Part shown: piece after piece, positions 42,881 to 53,434 of the stretch | Numbering within the stretch: the first letter of the stretch is position 1 | Layout: the number at the start of each line of letters is the position of its first letter | From: Sporosarcina sp. 6E9 | GTDB taxonomy: Bacteria; Bacillota; Bacilli; Bacillales_A; Planococcaceae | Assembly (NCBI RefSeq): GCF_017921835.1 | Contig: NZ_JAGEMN010000001.1 | Coordinates: forward strand, 737,874-801,873 | Length of the DNA stretch: 64,000 nucleotides | Direction of reading: 5' to 3' | The notes under the pieces: model-generated | What the model saw: the letters and a program-made list of their open reading frames with translations, nothing else | The model's database searches: none | Told to the model about the DNA's origin: nothing | Program-made: the position numbers and the translations under genes

Positions 42881-43750
42881 ATGAAACTAGATGGGAAGTT
42901 AGAGCAAATAAATAGCAATGTCTGGAAACTTGAGCGAGATGGGCTATTTTATTCTGTAAAGCAGTATGACTTTTCAGCTATCGCTTTAAAAGTGAAAACA
43001 GTGCATGAAACGTTGCGTTCAATATCATTTCCGCATATCGTTCCTGTACTGCCAAATGAACACCAATTAACATTTATGCAACCATGGTTAGAGGGCGCCA
43101 GATCCGTGAATTTCAAAAGAAGAGCAGATCGAACCGACTCTCTCGAAGCCTTAATGACCTTACACGAAACAGGTTCGATCATTAATTGGCCCGGAGAACC
43201 TTATTTGCATCAGTACCCATTGGAAGCTAAATGGGAAGAGCGGATAAATCGTTTTCAAAATATACGGGAAGAGTGCGAGAAGTACATCGGAAGAAGTAAT
43301 TTTAATGATATCCTTTTTTACGCGAAGAATGCCCTTCGGCATGTACGGAAAGCGGGGAAATCCGAACAAGCCGAAACCCTTCTTCACGGCGACGTGGTTC
43401 ACCATAATATCCTGCGTGACAAAGATGGGATCATCCGCTTTATCGACTTCGATTTAACATGTACAGGACCGCCTGGAACTGAAATCGCATTGTGGATTCA
43501 TCGTGTGCTTCCACAAATCGATTATGATATTGAATTTCTTGTCAATGAACAACCATCTTTGCAAAATTTAGATGATAGCTCGAAAACATTACTTCTCTAT
43601 CCAAATGAAATACTTCGAGAATGGCTGCATTTGTTTACACTGCCAAAGCGTTCACAAGAAAGACAAGTGAAAAATCTCGTCCCTTTTACTGAATCCGCAC
43701 TCTCACATTGGCCAAAATTATGGTATAATGTAGAACGGATGAAAAATTAG
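42881..43750 (+). CDS. CotS/YsxE-family spore coat kinase-like protein
   Basis: A 289-residue protein of the aminoglycoside phosphotransferase fold. The Brenner loop LLHGDVVHHNIL and the metal motif FIDFDLTCTGPPGTEIA are intact. In B. subtilis the related ysxE lies beside spoVID; here it is directly downstream of safA, whose stop is 6 bases away, and probably transcribed with it. The ATG at 42881 has a weak AGGA site overlapping the safA stop. It could be YsxE moved to safA or another CotS paralogue. Confidence 0.75.
   Translation: MKLDGKLEQINSNVWKLERDGLFYSVKQYDFSAIALKVKTVHETLRSISFPHIVPVLPNEHQLTFMQPWLEGARSVNFKRRADRTDSLEALMTLHETGSIINWPGEPYLHQYPLEAKWEERINRFQNIREECEKYIGRSNFNDILFYAKNALRHVRKAGKSEQAETLLHGDVVHHNILRDKDGIIRFIDFDLTCTGPPGTEIALWIHRVLPQIDYDIEFLVNEQPSLQNLDDSSKTLLLYPNEILREWLHLFTLPKRSQERQVKNLVPFTESALSHWPKLWYNVERMKN
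43721..43729 (+). promoter_or_regulatory. Extended -10 promoter for yebC
   Basis: TGGTATAAT is a TGn extended -10, 34 bases before the yebC ATG and inside the end of the preceding gene. No good -35 is seen. Confidence 0.45.
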
Positions 43751-43762
43751 GGGGGCTGCATC

Positions 43763-44485
43763 ATGGCAGGGCATTCCAAATGGAATAATATTAAAAACCG
43801 TAAAGGCGCACAAGACGCAAAACGCGGGAAAATCTTTCAAAAGATATCACGAGAAATTTATATGGCGGCGAAATCAGGTGCAGATCCAGATATGAACCCT
43901 GGTTTACGGCTAGCGATTGAAAAAGCAAAAAGTGCAAACGTTCCAAACGATGTTGTAAAACGTGCGCTCGATAAGGCAACTGGCGCAGGGGCAGATGAAA
44001 ACTATGAAGAAGTCATTTATGAAGGATACGGCCCAGGCGGCATTGCTGTTCTCGTTTATTGTTTAACTGAAAACAGAAACCGAACAGCCCCAAATGTCCG
44101 TTACGCATTTTCCAGAAATGGCGGAAATCTTGGCGCAAGCGGATCTGTCGGTTACATGTTCGACCGTAAAGGACGTTTATTCATTGAACGTACGGAAGAT
44201 ACCGACGAAGATATGATCATGATGGCTGCTCTCGAAGCAGGCGCTGAAGATATCGAGTCAACTGAAGATGGTTTCGAAATCGTTACAGAACCCGGCGACT
44301 TTTTAGAAGTAAAAGAAAAGCTGGAAGAAGACGGCATCGAATTCATCTCTGCCGAAATCGAAATGATCCCATCAATCTACACACCAATTCCAGAAGGCAG
44401 CGAAGAAGAATTCGAAAGAATGCTCGAAATCCTCGAAGATGATGACGACGTTCAAGATGTTTATCATAATGCGAGTGAAGAATAA
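43763..44485 (+). CDS. yebC: YebC/PmpR family protein
   Basis: A 240-residue protein starting MAGHSKWNNIKNRKGAQDAKRGK, the family signature. YebC-type proteins were long annotated as transcription regulators; recent work links members to translation of proline-rich stretches. AGGGGGGC lies upstream. Terminator follows. Confidence 0.95.
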   Translation: MAGHSKWNNIKNRKGAQDAKRGKIFQKISREIYMAAKSGADPDMNPGLRLAIEKAKSANVPNDVVKRALDKATGAGADENYEEVIYEGYGPGGIAVLVYCLTENRNRTAPNVRYAFSRNGGNLGASGSVGYMFDRKGRLFIERTEDTDEDMIMMAALEAGAEDIESTEDGFEIVTEPGDFLEVKEKLEEDGIEFISAEIEMIPSIYTPIPEGSEEEFERMLEILEDDDDVQDVYHNASEE

Positions 44486-44496
44486 GCTTTTGGAAG

Positions 44497-44536
44497 ATCC
44501 ATCCTTGATATTTTAAGGGTGGATTTTTGTTTTTTG
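44497..44536 (+). terminator. Terminator after yebC
   Basis: ATCCATCCTT and AAGGGTGGAT form a 10-bp stem (one G-T pair) followed by TTTTGTTTTTT. Confidence 0.82.
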
Positions 44537-44540
44537 AATA

Positions 44541-44674
44541 TATCCGTGGTTTTTGGTTTATAACCGCACATATAAGATGAATCTCCGCAGGTTAGCAAGG
44601 TATATCCGACAAAAAACACATTATATCCGCACATTTACGATATATATCCGCAAAACATGACTTTACTCCCGGAC
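44541..44674. repeat. Array of a degenerate TATATCCGCA motif with a 21-bp period
   Basis: The CCG core occurs at 44544, 44564, 44585, 44606, 44627, 44648 and 44669; spacings are 20, 21, 21, 21, 21 and 21. Flanks vary (TATATCCG, TATAACCG, ATCTCCG, TACTCCCG) and are followed by CACAT, CAGGT, ACAAA, CAAAA. It lies right after a terminator. The period equals that of the array at 1999-2120 although the word differs. From 44675 to 44850 I see no feature. Confidence 0.7.
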
Positions 44675-44863
44675 AAAAACATGTAGAAAACTAAACTTCA
44701 CCTCCCATTTACTGAGTATTTCCGTCCAACTGCACTTTTAAGGCGCTTTCTTCTATTTTGTTGTTGGATGCGATTAAATTTAAAAAGTATAAAGGGCTTT
44801 TGAGACAACCTGTTGAATAATAGATTTACAAGAATAATCATTCTTTTAGATAGGGAGTGTACA

Positions 44864-45268
44864 ATGATGAATTATAAGCACGAACTGGCTAATAAGATCA
44901 GTAACCTCTATAAAAACAGTATGATTGCTGCGGAAGAAATAAATGTAGTATGGACAGAAATACAGACATATTTTCATGACTTAAACTTGAGCTTGATGAA
45001 TGAAATGAAATTACTAGAGGATCGTATTAGCTATATTAATGATGGTAAGATTATTGAATTCAACCTTGAGAAAAACGGCATTAGATTTGTCAAAGAAGTC
45101 CTCACGATACAAGTGGTTAAGATACAACCTGATTCAGCTGAACTACTCTCAATACTGAAATACAAAAACAGCATAGTTGTAAACGAAGAAAATAACATAG
45201 CCTTCTGCGAATCGCTTATAGACGAGTGGGTAGAAGAAGCGATTGAAGTTCATTTGACCTGCAAGTAA
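44864..45268 (+). CDS. Hypothetical protein
   Basis: A 134-residue acidic protein with no recognised family. AGGGAG about 8 bases upstream selects ATG 44864 (a second ATG follows at once); the longer frame from 44813 has no ribosome site. It is mostly helical in style, with no signal peptide or membrane span. It is an insertion between yebC and ruvA relative to B. subtilis and is flanked by repeats on both sides, which suggests acquisition or local turnover. Confidence 0.65.
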   Translation: MMNYKHELANKISNLYKNSMIAAEEINVVWTEIQTYFHDLNLSLMNEMKLLEDRISYINDGKIIEFNLEKNGIRFVKEVLTIQVVKIQPDSAELLSILKYKNSIVVNEENNIAFCESLIDEWVEEAIEVHLTCK

Positions 45269-45312
45269 GCAAAGGTAGTTCAGGTTACCGTAGAATATCC
45301 ATATAATAACTA

Positions 45313-45342
45313 TCCATCCTGTGTTTTAGGATGGACATTTTA
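45313..45342 (+). terminator. Terminator after the hypothetical gene
   Basis: TCCATCCT and AGGATGGA form an 8-bp stem around a 7-base loop, followed by CATTTTAAATT, a weak T tract. Confidence 0.55.
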
Positions 45343-45351
45343 AATTCCAGC

Positions 45352-45397
45352 TTAATCAGTAATACATCATCGTTACGTATGATGTATTACTGATTAA
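45352..45397. repeat. Perfect 19-bp inverted repeat
   Basis: TTAATCAGTAATACATCAT (45352-45370) and its exact complement (45379-45397) are separated by 8 bases. No T tract follows. It lies 24 bases from repeat copy C. Confidence 0.8.
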
Positions 45398-45421
45398 CAG
45401 TCTTATATAATGTAATCTATA

Positions 45422-45550
45422 GTTGATTGTAGTGTAGGGTGGCGACTCCAGCGGAATCAGCGAGAAAGCCGAGACCCTGGACTGAGCGTAGCGAGGGAAG
45501 CGGCTCGGCGCTCTCCCGCAGGAAAGCGTCCACCCGAAACGAAAATCAAC
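45422..45550 (-). repeat. Interspersed palindromic repeat, copy C (inverted)
   Basis: Reverse complement of the family represented at 2152-2279 and 35241-35370, with the same GTTGATT...AATCAAC ends and conserved core (for example GCGTAGCGAGGGAAGCGGCT). The arms have diverged slightly (GTAGTGTAGGG in place of GGAGTGGAGGG). Confidence 0.82.
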
Positions 45551-45684
45551 GATTTCAAACAAATATACAACTGTTGAAAACAACAATTCGTTTCTTCATT
45601 CAACAAATTTAGTTTTGTTAATACTCCCAAAAACAAGATATTTAATTCCCCACACCACAAACCGCTGTAGAAAGTGCGTTCGTA

Positions 45685-45693
45685 TGGTATAAT
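45685..45693 (+). promoter_or_regulatory. Extended -10 promoter for ruvA
   Basis: TGGTATAAT, a TGn extended -10, 31 bases before the ruvA start. A -35 is not evident. Confidence 0.5.
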
Positions 45694-45724
45694 CGAAGAT
45701 AGCTAATTTAAGGGGGATATTTGC

Positions 45725-46327
45725 TTGTATGATTACATAAAAGGACATGTCACGCGTGTCACGCCCGAATACATAACACTTGACCAAAACGGAGTAGGTT
45801 GGCTCATCATGACGCCAAATCCGTACTCATTTCATATAACAGATGAAATTCAACAAGTGTTTACCTATTTGCATGTGCGCCAAGATGTCCAGTTACTACT
45901 CGGTTTTAAATCTCTTGAACAACGTGAATTATTTAAAAAACTAATCACGGTTTCCGGCATCGGACCAAAAGGAGCCCTTGCGATACTAGCAAGCGGTATT
46001 CCATCACAAGTCATCGGTGCTATCGAACGCGAAGACGAAACATTTCTCGTTCAGTTCCCAGGTGTCGGCAAAAAGACTGCACGCCAAATGATTCTCGATT
46101 TAAAAGGAAAGCTGCATGACTTATTCACTGAAATTGATTATGGAGATGAGGAACAATCACTCTTGACAATGGCTGAAAACGGCGCGCTCGACGAAGCGAT
46201 ATTAGCGCTTGAAGCATTAGGCTATTCACAACGCGAATTAAACAAAGTAAAACCCGCATTAGAAAGAGAAGAACTCGATACAGAAGGCTATATGAAAAAA
46301 GCCCTTCAACTTTTATTGAAAAAATAA
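45725..46327 (+). CDS. ruvA: Holliday junction DNA helicase subunit RuvA
   Basis: A 200-residue junction-binding protein. The TTG start (MYDYIKGHVTRVTPEY) matches the family beginning; AAGGGGG lies about 10 bases upstream. Two helix-hairpin-helix motifs are visible (TVSGIGPKGALAIL and QFPGVGKKTARQMIL); the C-terminal domain III (LDEAILALEALGYSQRELN) contacts RuvB. It is followed by ruvB after 49 bases. Confidence 0.96.
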   Translation: MYDYIKGHVTRVTPEYITLDQNGVGWLIMTPNPYSFHITDEIQQVFTYLHVRQDVQLLLGFKSLEQRELFKKLITVSGIGPKGALAILASGIPSQVIGAIEREDETFLVQFPGVGKKTARQMILDLKGKLHDLFTEIDYGDEEQSLLTMAENGALDEAILALEALGYSQRELNKVKPALEREELDTEGYMKKALQLLLKK

Positions 46328-46376
46328 CAGTTTATTTTCAACAGAAAATAATTTCCTATAGAGAGGATGGTGTACG

Positions 46377-47384
46377 ATGGAGGACCGTGTCATAACAGGG
46401 GAAACAACAGAATTTGATGAGGGGTTTGAACAGTCGCTTAGACCGCAAATCCTAAACCAATATATTGGACAAGAAAAGGTGAAGGACAATTTAAGCATTT
46501 TTATCGAAGCGGCAAAGGGCAGAAGCGAAAGCCTGGATCACGTCCTATTGTACGGACCGCCGGGACTCGGGAAAACGACGCTTGCAACCGTCATCGCGAA
46601 TGAAATGAACGTCAACATTCGAATGACTAGCGGGCCCGCGATTGAACGTCCGGGGGATTTGGCCGCGGTCCTTTCTTCCCTCGAACCAGGTGATGTCTTA
46701 TTCATTGATGAAATTCACAGGTTGAATCGGGCAATCGAAGAAGTGCTGTATCCTGCGATGGAAGATTTTTGTTTAGACATCGTTGTCGGCAAAGGACCAT
46801 CCGCACGTTCTATTAGACTCGACCTGCCCCCGTTCACCTTAATCGGTGCGACGACGCGTGCAGGCGCTTTATCAGCACCTCTCAGGGACCGTTTTGGGGT
46901 TCCGTTAAGGTTGGAGTTTTACGAGGAGGAACCGCTAACGGAGATTGTCGTGAGAAGTGCGTCTGTTTTTGATGTTTCTATCGACCGTGAAGCCGCGGTT
47001 GAAATGGCAAAACGTTCACGCGGAACACCGCGAATCGCCAATCGGTTATTGCGACGCGTGCGTGATTTTGCGCAAGTCCGCGGAGACGGAAAGATTTCAC
47101 TTGATACTGCACAAAATGCGCTTGAAATGCTCCAAGTCGATGATCTTGGACTGGATCATATAGATCACAAACTGATTACGGGAATGATTGAGCAATTCCG
47201 GGGCGGACCTGTCGGAATCGATACGATTGCGGCCAGCATCGGAGAAGAATCTGTCACGATTGAAGACGTCTACGAACCCTATTTATTGCAAATTGGTTTC
47301 ATTCAACGCACGCCGCGTGGTAGAGTTGTAACAAATTATGCGTATACGCATTTTGGTTACGATATTCCCGAACATAATATTTGA
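46377..47384 (+). CDS. ruvB: Holliday junction branch migration ATPase RuvB
   Basis: A 335-residue AAA+ motor. Walker A is [11 protein letters not shown], Walker [10 protein letters not shown], sensor [18 protein letters not shown], and the C-terminal winged helix is [13 protein letters not shown]. The ATG has AGAGGATGGTG upstream. Confidence 0.98.
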   Translation: MEDRVITGETTEFDEGFEQSLRPQILNQYIGQEKVKDNLSIFIEAAKGRSESLDHVLLYGPPGLGKTTLATVIANEMNVNIRMTSGPAIERPGDLAAVLSSLEPGDVLFIDEIHRLNRAIEEVLYPAMEDFCLDIVVGKGPSARSIRLDLPPFTLIGATTRAGALSAPLRDRFGVPLRLEFYEEEPLTEIVVRSASVFDVSIDREAAVEMAKRSRGTPRIANRLLRRVRDFAQVRGDGKISLDTAQNALEMLQVDDLGLDHIDHKLITGMIEQFRGGPVGIDTIAASIGEESVTIEDVYEPYLLQIGFIQRTPRGRVVTNYAYTHFGYDIPEHNI

Positions 47385-47402
47385 AATTAAGGTGGCAACA
47401 AG

Positions 47403-49597
<2,195 letters not shown>

Positions 49598-49635
49598 ATC
49601 TTGTATAATATATTTTGGTTGAAAGGGGGATTATA

Positions 49636-49899
49636 ATGGAAACACTAATGGGGCTTTTACCATTCATAGCAATGTTTGCAATCATGTGGTTCTTTCTCAT
49701 CAGACCAGCTCAAAAGCGTCAAAAAGAAACAAAATCGATGCAGAGCCAGCTGAAGCGCGGGGACCAAGTTATTACAATCGGTGGCATTCACGGATCGATT
49801 GACGCAGTAGACGAATTGACGGTGTACTTAAAAGTTGCAGATGGAACAACACTGCGCTTTGATAGACAAGCTGTAGGTCGCGTTACTGAACAAGCATAA
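49636..49899 (+). CDS. yajC: Preprotein translocase auxiliary subunit YajC
   Basis: An 87-residue single-span membrane protein. GAAAGGGGG about 8 bases upstream selects ATG 49636. LLPFIAMFAIMWFFLIRPAQKR is split as hydrophobic span and basic stop-transfer; KRGDQVITIGGIHG follows. It associates with SecDF, encoded 6 kb downstream. Confidence 0.93.
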   Translation: METLMGLLPFIAMFAIMWFFLIRPAQKRQKETKSMQSQLKRGDQVITIGGIHGSIDAVDELTVYLKVADGTTLRFDRQAVGRVTEQA

Positions 49900-49909
49900 T
49901 TAAAATAAT

Positions 49910-49958
49910 AAAGACGGTTAAAGATATGGAAGGATCCATTTCTTATACCCGTCTTTTT
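49910..49958 (+). terminator. Terminator after the ruvAB-queA-tgt-yajC operon
   Basis: AAAGACGG and CCGTCTTT form the base of a stem, with an inner TGGAAGGATCCA hairpin, followed by TTTAT. Confidence 0.7.
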
Positions 49959-50025
49959 ATTTTGCGCATTATTTGTATATTGGAAGAATCTATTTGGGTA
50001 TCCTCTTTAGTGGAGGGAGATTTTT

Positions 50026-50667
50026 GTGAATGATTTACTAATAATAGGCTTTCGAACAATCTTTTTATACTTTTTTATATTACTTGTCTTACGGGTAATG
50101 GGGAAACGAGAAGTTGGCGAACTTGGAATATTAGATGTTGTTGTTTTTATAATCATGGCTGAGGTCGCAGCAATGGCAATTGAGGATCCAAAGAACAAAC
50201 TATTCCATACGGTTTTACCAATACTACTACTGCTGGTTATTCAACTAATTACATCTTATATTTCATTAAAAAGTAAAAGGTTCCGCGATATAGTTGATGG
50301 TGATCCTTCTGTAATGATTCGTAATGGAATCATAATGGAAGATGAAATGAGACGACAACGCTATAATCTTGATGACTTATTCCAACAACTGAGAGAGCAA
50401 CAAATTGGTTCTGTCCGCGAAGTAACTTTTGCGTTTTTAGAACCATCCGGCAATCTTTCCGTATTTACTAAAGAAGATACACAACCTGTATTGGCCCTTA
50501 TTAGCGATGGCGTCATTCAGTATCGACATATTGCAATCGTCGGCATTGGTGAACAACAATTAATCGACGAATTAACTAAATTAGGCATCAACGACATTAA
50601 ACATATTTTTTATTGTTCCTACGAGAAAGGCAAATTTCAGTATCAATTAAAAGAGGAATTTCAATAA
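50026..50667 (+). CDS. yrbG: DUF421/YetF-family membrane protein
   Basis: A 213-residue protein with three N-terminal membrane spans (about 4-25, 35-52, 60-78) and a C-terminal cytosolic YetF-like domain (FRDIVDGDPSVMIRNGII, MRRQRYNLDDLFQQLREQ). GTG 50026 with GGAGGGAG upstream; the nearby ATG at 50030 is out of frame. Function unknown; gene position matches yrbG of B. subtilis. Its end overlaps the convergent spoVB end by 7 bases. Confidence 0.88.
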   Translation: MNDLLIIGFRTIFLYFFILLVLRVMGKREVGELGILDVVVFIIMAEVAAMAIEDPKNKLFHTVLPILLLLVIQLITSYISLKSKRFRDIVDGDPSVMIRNGIIMEDEMRRQRYNLDDLFQQLREQQIGSVREVTFAFLEPSGNLSVFTKEDTQPVLALISDGVIQYRHIAIVGIGEQQLIDELTKLGINDIKHIFYCSYEKGKFQYQLKEEFQ

Positions 50668-52187
50668 CTCCGTTTCAAGAGCTTTTTGAATAACATAAAA
50701 TCATTTAATCGTAACTGGCGCGTTAAGATTAAGATCACCACTAAAAATAGCGTCGTTATGAGGCAATCTGTGAAAACACCGAACTTTCCGAGAGGTATGA
50801 AAATCGGTCGCATAATTGCTGTTAAGATAAAAGAGAAGTAGGGTAGGGCAAACATGGTAAAACCAGTGGCCGTGGCTTTATTTTTCCGAAGTGTAGCGAT
50901 ATGGAGAAATGACGTTATTAATACGCCAAAGCCGATTGCTAACACTGCCCCGGTTTCTTGGATGCCAGGTTGAGAAGCGAGCACGAACATGACGGCTAGT
51001 TTTGCAATACCACCGTATACGGAATTCATCATTCCCGCCTTTGCCTCTCCAGTCGATTGAAGAATGGAATATAACGGACCCTGGATATAATAAAAGAAAA
51101 ACACAGGTGCCAATATCGTCATATAAGATCCGCCTTCTGTAATATGAAACAGCTTTTCCGCAAGCACCTGACCATGCACGAAAAATACGGCAGCTGCGAA
51201 TGTGCCGGTAAGTGCGGATAAACGAAGTGCTAAATGAATGCGTTCCTTTAACTTTTTCTTATTACTAGAAGCTGCGGCTCCACTCACTGCAGGAACTAAT
51301 ACGACAGATAATGCGTACGGTATGAATGCCGGGAATAATAATAGCGGAATGAGCACACCCGAAATGATTCCATACAATGAAGTGGCGGCAATCGCTGTAA
51401 TTCCTGACATTGAAAGCGCACGCAAAAAAATGATTGGTTCTAAAAACCATGTAAACGTCCCAAATAATCGACTACCAGACGAAGGCAATGCGATTTCTAA
51501 AATCGGTTCAAAAGGATAACGTTTTTGTTTTTTCTGTATAGTTTCGTTTTCTTTTCGTTTTCGATGTTGCCGATATTTGAATAATAAATAGAGAACAGAT
51601 GTAACTTCCGCCAGCATCGTGATAAGCATTGCATACGCGGCATTCATAGCCATATCGTCAGGTGACAGAATAAATGGCAACATCCACGTAATTAATAAAA
51701 TTCGAAAAAACTGCTCAATAATTTGAGACCAAGCTGTTTCTTCGATGCGGGTAATCCCTTGAAAATAACCGCGTATTAAACCGCCGATTGCCGCAATCGG
51801 TACAATCGCTATTCCAGCATATAATGCTGATGCTGATGCAGGATTTCCCAACAAAGTACCTGCTAAATAAGGGACGAATGCGATGGAAGCAGGTATGAAA
51901 ACAATAGCTGTTAAAAATGTCATGAAAACCGCTGTTTTCATAACAGCTGAAATCTTATCAAGTTCGCCTTTTGCTTTATGTTCGGCGATTACTTTGGCAA
52001 TTGCGACCGGTATGCCGAGTTGAACAAGGGATAGAAAAAAGATAAATGCGGGATACGCTGTCATATAGATACCGACAGCTTCTTCGCCCGCAATGCGCAT
52101 AAACTGAATTCGGAATACAAATCCTAATAGTTTGGACATAAATACAGCGACCATTAAGACAGCTGTTCCGCGGATGAATGAAGACAA
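50661..52187 (-). CDS. spoVB: Stage V sporulation protein B, lipid flippase-like
   Basis: A 508-residue polytopic protein of the MOP/MVF family with about 13-14 spans, needed for spore cortex synthesis in B. subtilis (probably lipid II transport). AAGGAG precedes three in-frame TTG codons; TTG 52187 has the best spacing (9 bases) and gives MSSFIRGTAVLMVAV. Signature regions are SKLLGFVFRIQFMRIAGEEAVGIY at the start. Paralogues (YkvU, MurJ-like) exist, but the position fits spoVB. Confidence 0.85.
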   Translation of the reverse strand: MSSFIRGTAVLMVAVFMSKLLGFVFRIQFMRIAGEEAVGIYMTAYPAFIFFLSLVQLGIPVAIAKVIAEHKAKGELDKISAVMKTAVFMTFLTAIVFIPASIAFVPYLAGTLLGNPASASALYAGIAIVPIAAIGGLIRGYFQGITRIEETAWSQIIEQFFRILLITWMLPFILSPDDMAMNAAYAMLITMLAEVTSVLYLLFKYRQHRKRKENETIQKKQKRYPFEPILEIALPSSGSRLFGTFTWFLEPIIFLRALSMSGITAIAATSLYGIISGVLIPLLLFPAFIPYALSVVLVPAVSGAAASSNKKKLKERIHLALRLSALTGTFAAAVFFVHGQVLAEKLFHITEGGSYMTILAPVFFFYYIQGPLYSILQSTGEAKAGMMNSVYGGIAKLAVMFVLASQPGIQETGAVLAIGFGVLITSFLHIATLRKNKATATGFTMFALPYFSFILTAIMRPIFIPLGKFGVFTDCLITTLFLVVILILTRQLRLNDFMLFKKLLKRSY

Positions 52188-52345
52188 ATACAACAACTCC
52201 TTCTAGATTCAAGAAATGTAGAGAGCAGTAAGTAATTTAAGCCTTCTACAATTCTATGCTTTTTAATAATTGTTATTACATCGAGACAGTAGCATCTGTA
52301 AAGATAAGTGGTATTATAGAGATAGAAAATCTTAGGGGATAAGTT

Positions 52346-53191
52346 ATGAAAAAATATGAAGTGCAAAAAACATTGAATAATAACGTCTTGATTGCGTCTG
52401 ATATTGACGGAAATGAAGTTGTGTTAATCGGAAGCGGGATAGGGTTCGGCAAAAAAAATGGGGAACCGATTAATTACGAGCAAGTGGAGAAGATGTTTGT
52501 CTTGAATGATCCTGAAAAACAAGAACAATACAAACAACTTCTTTCAACGATTGATGGAGAAACATTGAAAATGTTGATTTCAGTCGTTGAAGTCATTCGG
52601 GAAAGAGCTGGCATGCCGTTAAACGAAAATATACACATCGCATTAACTGACCACTTAGCCTTTGCCATTAATCGGATGAAACAAGGATTAATGATTCGAA
52701 ATCCTTTTTTGTTGGAAACGAAAGCGCTATATCCGGATGAATATAAAATTGCGGAGGAAGTAAGGTCGATGGTCAATGAAAAAATTAGCATCGACTTGCC
52801 TGAAGGTGAAGTAGGTTTCATTGCTTTACACATACATAGTGCCATTGAAAATAAGAATGTCGGCGACTTAACCGCGCACTCAGCGCTAATAGTTAAATTG
52901 ATCAATATTATTGAAGAACAACTTGATCTTGAAATCGATAAAAGCAGTATTGACTACACACGTTTAATTCGTCATCTACGTTATGCAATTGAGCGAATGG
53001 TGCGTGGAGAAAAAGTGAATGAACCATTAAAAATAACAGAAGTGCTAAAAGCCGAATATCCGGTGTGTTATAATCTCGCATGGAAATTGATTAAAGTGAT
53101 GCAACAATCACTTCAAAAGGATATTCATGATGCGGAGGCTGTTTATTTAACCCTTCATTTGCAGCGCTTACATTCCAAGAAATCTTCATAG
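52346..53191 (+). CDS. glcT: Transcriptional antiterminator GlcT
   Basis: A 281-residue BglG/SacY-family protein: RNA-binding CAT domain (1-55), PRD1 (about 65-170; HLAFAINRMK and FIALHIHSA hold His sites) and PRD2 (about 175-280; RLIRHLRYAIERM and LTLHLQRL). It lies directly upstream of ptsG and its recognised RNA antiterminator, so GlcT rather than LicT or SacT. Glucose flux dephosphorylates the PRD sites and allows RAT binding. Confidence 0.9.
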   Translation: MKKYEVQKTLNNNVLIASDIDGNEVVLIGSGIGFGKKNGEPINYEQVEKMFVLNDPEKQEQYKQLLSTIDGETLKMLISVVEVIRERAGMPLNENIHIALTDHLAFAINRMKQGLMIRNPFLLETKALYPDEYKIAEEVRSMVNEKISIDLPEGEVGFIALHIHSAIENKNVGDLTAHSALIVKLINIIEEQLDLEIDKSSIDYTRLIRHLRYAIERMVRGEKVNEPLKITEVLKAEYPVCYNLAWKLIKVMQQSLQKDIHDAEAVYLTLHLQRLHSKKSS

Positions 53192-53200
53192 ACTGGAAGC

Positions 53201-53229
53201 TTGCCAAGTCGAAAATATTATGCTAAAAT
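53201..53229 (+). promoter_or_regulatory. SigA-type promoter for ptsG
   Basis: TTGCCA at 53201-53206, 17-base spacer, TAAAAT at 53224-53229, upstream of the RAT/terminator. Confidence 0.5.
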
Positions 53230-53287
53230 CATTTTATAAAGTCATTGAATTCACCACGTAGTTTACTAATTTAATATTAATCTTTAT

Positions 53288-53391
53288 ACGTGTTACTGAT
53301 ACGATCAGGCATGAGTAAAAAGATGATTGAATTTGAGTTTTGGATAGATTCTAAAACTTATTTCGATTTCTTTTTCTCATGCCTTTTTTTA
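53288..53391 (+). promoter_or_regulatory. GlcT RNA antiterminator (RAT) and overlapping terminator of ptsG
   Basis: ACGTGTTACTGATACGATCA at 53288-53307 continues into GGCATGAGT and closely matches the B. subtilis ptsG RAT as I remember it. AGGCATGAG (53307-53315) also pairs with CTCATGCCT (53376-53384), followed by T7. The two structures are mutually exclusive, the standard GlcT mechanism. Confidence 0.9.
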
Positions 53392-53434
53392 TTTTGATTT
53401 CTAATGACACATAATTAAATAGGAGGTATATAAA

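Noticed and set aside
44541-44674. Possible CRISPR or tandem repeat
   Set aside because: Core is only CCG with variable flanks; units are too short and too diverged for either.
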